A DNA stretch of 20,519 nucleotides. Origin: JBDUDR01 sp040002845 (GTDB lineage Bacteria; Actinomycetota; Actinomycetes; Propionibacteriales; Nocardioidaceae). The position numbers were made by a program, and so were the translations under genes. The notes beneath the pieces were generated by a model that worked only from the letters and a program-made list of their open reading frames with translations, was not told the DNA's origin and did no database searches. The DNA is taken from the NCBI GenBank assembly GCA_040002845.1, contig JBDUDR010000038.1, forward strand, positions 1-20,519, written 5' to 3'. Positions 20,445 to 20,519 of the stretch are shown one piece after another (position 1 is the first letter of the stretch; each line of letters starts with the position of its first letter).

Positions 20445-20501
20445 GTGTCGGATGGCGTCGAATAAGTGTCGGATCGCGCCGAATAAGTGTCGGATCGGCG
20501 G
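20445..20501 (+). repeat. 21-bp repeat, two full copies and one partial (array C)
   Basis: After the LysE stop there is a decayed copy (GTGTCGGAT at 20445-20453), then GAATAAGTGTCGGATCG at 20460-20476 and at 20481-20497, with the same 21-bp period and the CGCC linker. The orientation is opposite to array B, so the LysE segment is bracketed by inverted arrays. DNA after 20501 to the window end holds nothing I can support. Confidence 0.88.
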
Positions 20502-20519
20502 GTGAGCACCTGGGAGGGC

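Overview
The window is high-GC actinobacterial chromosome. Three genes point to an Actinomycetia member that makes mycothiol: a mycothiol synthase (MshD), an OmpR-type nitrogen regulator of the GlnR type, and an LCP cell-wall ligase. Many genes look leaderless: a TANNNT-like -10 box lies 6-8 nt before the ATG or GTG. I cannot fix the family from sequence alone; something near Nocardioidaceae or a related order is my guess. There are no rRNA or tRNA genes, no CRISPR array and no transposase.

Layout. (1) 1-82: tandem 21-bp repeats beside the 3' end of a class-3 L-asparaginase gene. (2) 1104-5644: a sulfate-activation cluster on the + strand, made of an APS kinase fused to a decayed ATP-sulfurylase-like domain, a TauE/SafE permease, cysD and cysN. 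(3) 5657-10645, - strand: PlsC-like acyltransferase, AbiEi/DUF559-type nuclease-like protein, YgfZ, a Nur-like Fur regulator, nitrobindin preceded by a 30-aa membrane peptide, and a BKACE-family enzyme. (4) 10704-12471, + strand: dtd and an LCP ligase. (5) 12487-17434, - strand: a discoidin-like membrane protein, then an SseC-like protein (DUF1416), a CysA2-type rhodanese, DUF4395, a Cys-rich leader peptide, a membrane thioredoxin, an RskA-like anti-sigma factor, an ECF sigma factor and a MoaD-like protein. (6) 17551-19655, + strand: glnR and mshD, with a possible small antisense gene between them. (7) 19682-20519: a frameshifted LysE-family exporter with an operator-like promoter, flanked by inverted arrays of the same 21-bp repeat.

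Much of the window concerns sulfur and thiols. CysDN makes APS, CysC makes PAPS, and the permease may move sulfate or sulfite. The rhodanese/SseC/DUF4395/thioredoxin group handles sulfane sulfur and disulfides, MoaD carries sulfur, and MshD completes mycothiol from cysteine. From memory, the block sseC-cysA2-thiX...glnR-mshD matches Rv0814c-Rv0819 of Mycobacterium tuberculosis. The most interesting item is a 31-codon, apparently leaderless Cys-containing leader ORF (15169-15264) ahead of the DUF4395-rhodanese-sseC genes. It has a near-consensus promoter embedded in the thioredoxin stop codon and looks like a cysteine-responsive attenuator. Other items of note are the 21-bp repeat arrays, the LysE operator and frameshift, the decayed ATP-sulfurylase domain, and promoters that reuse the stop codon of the preceding gene.
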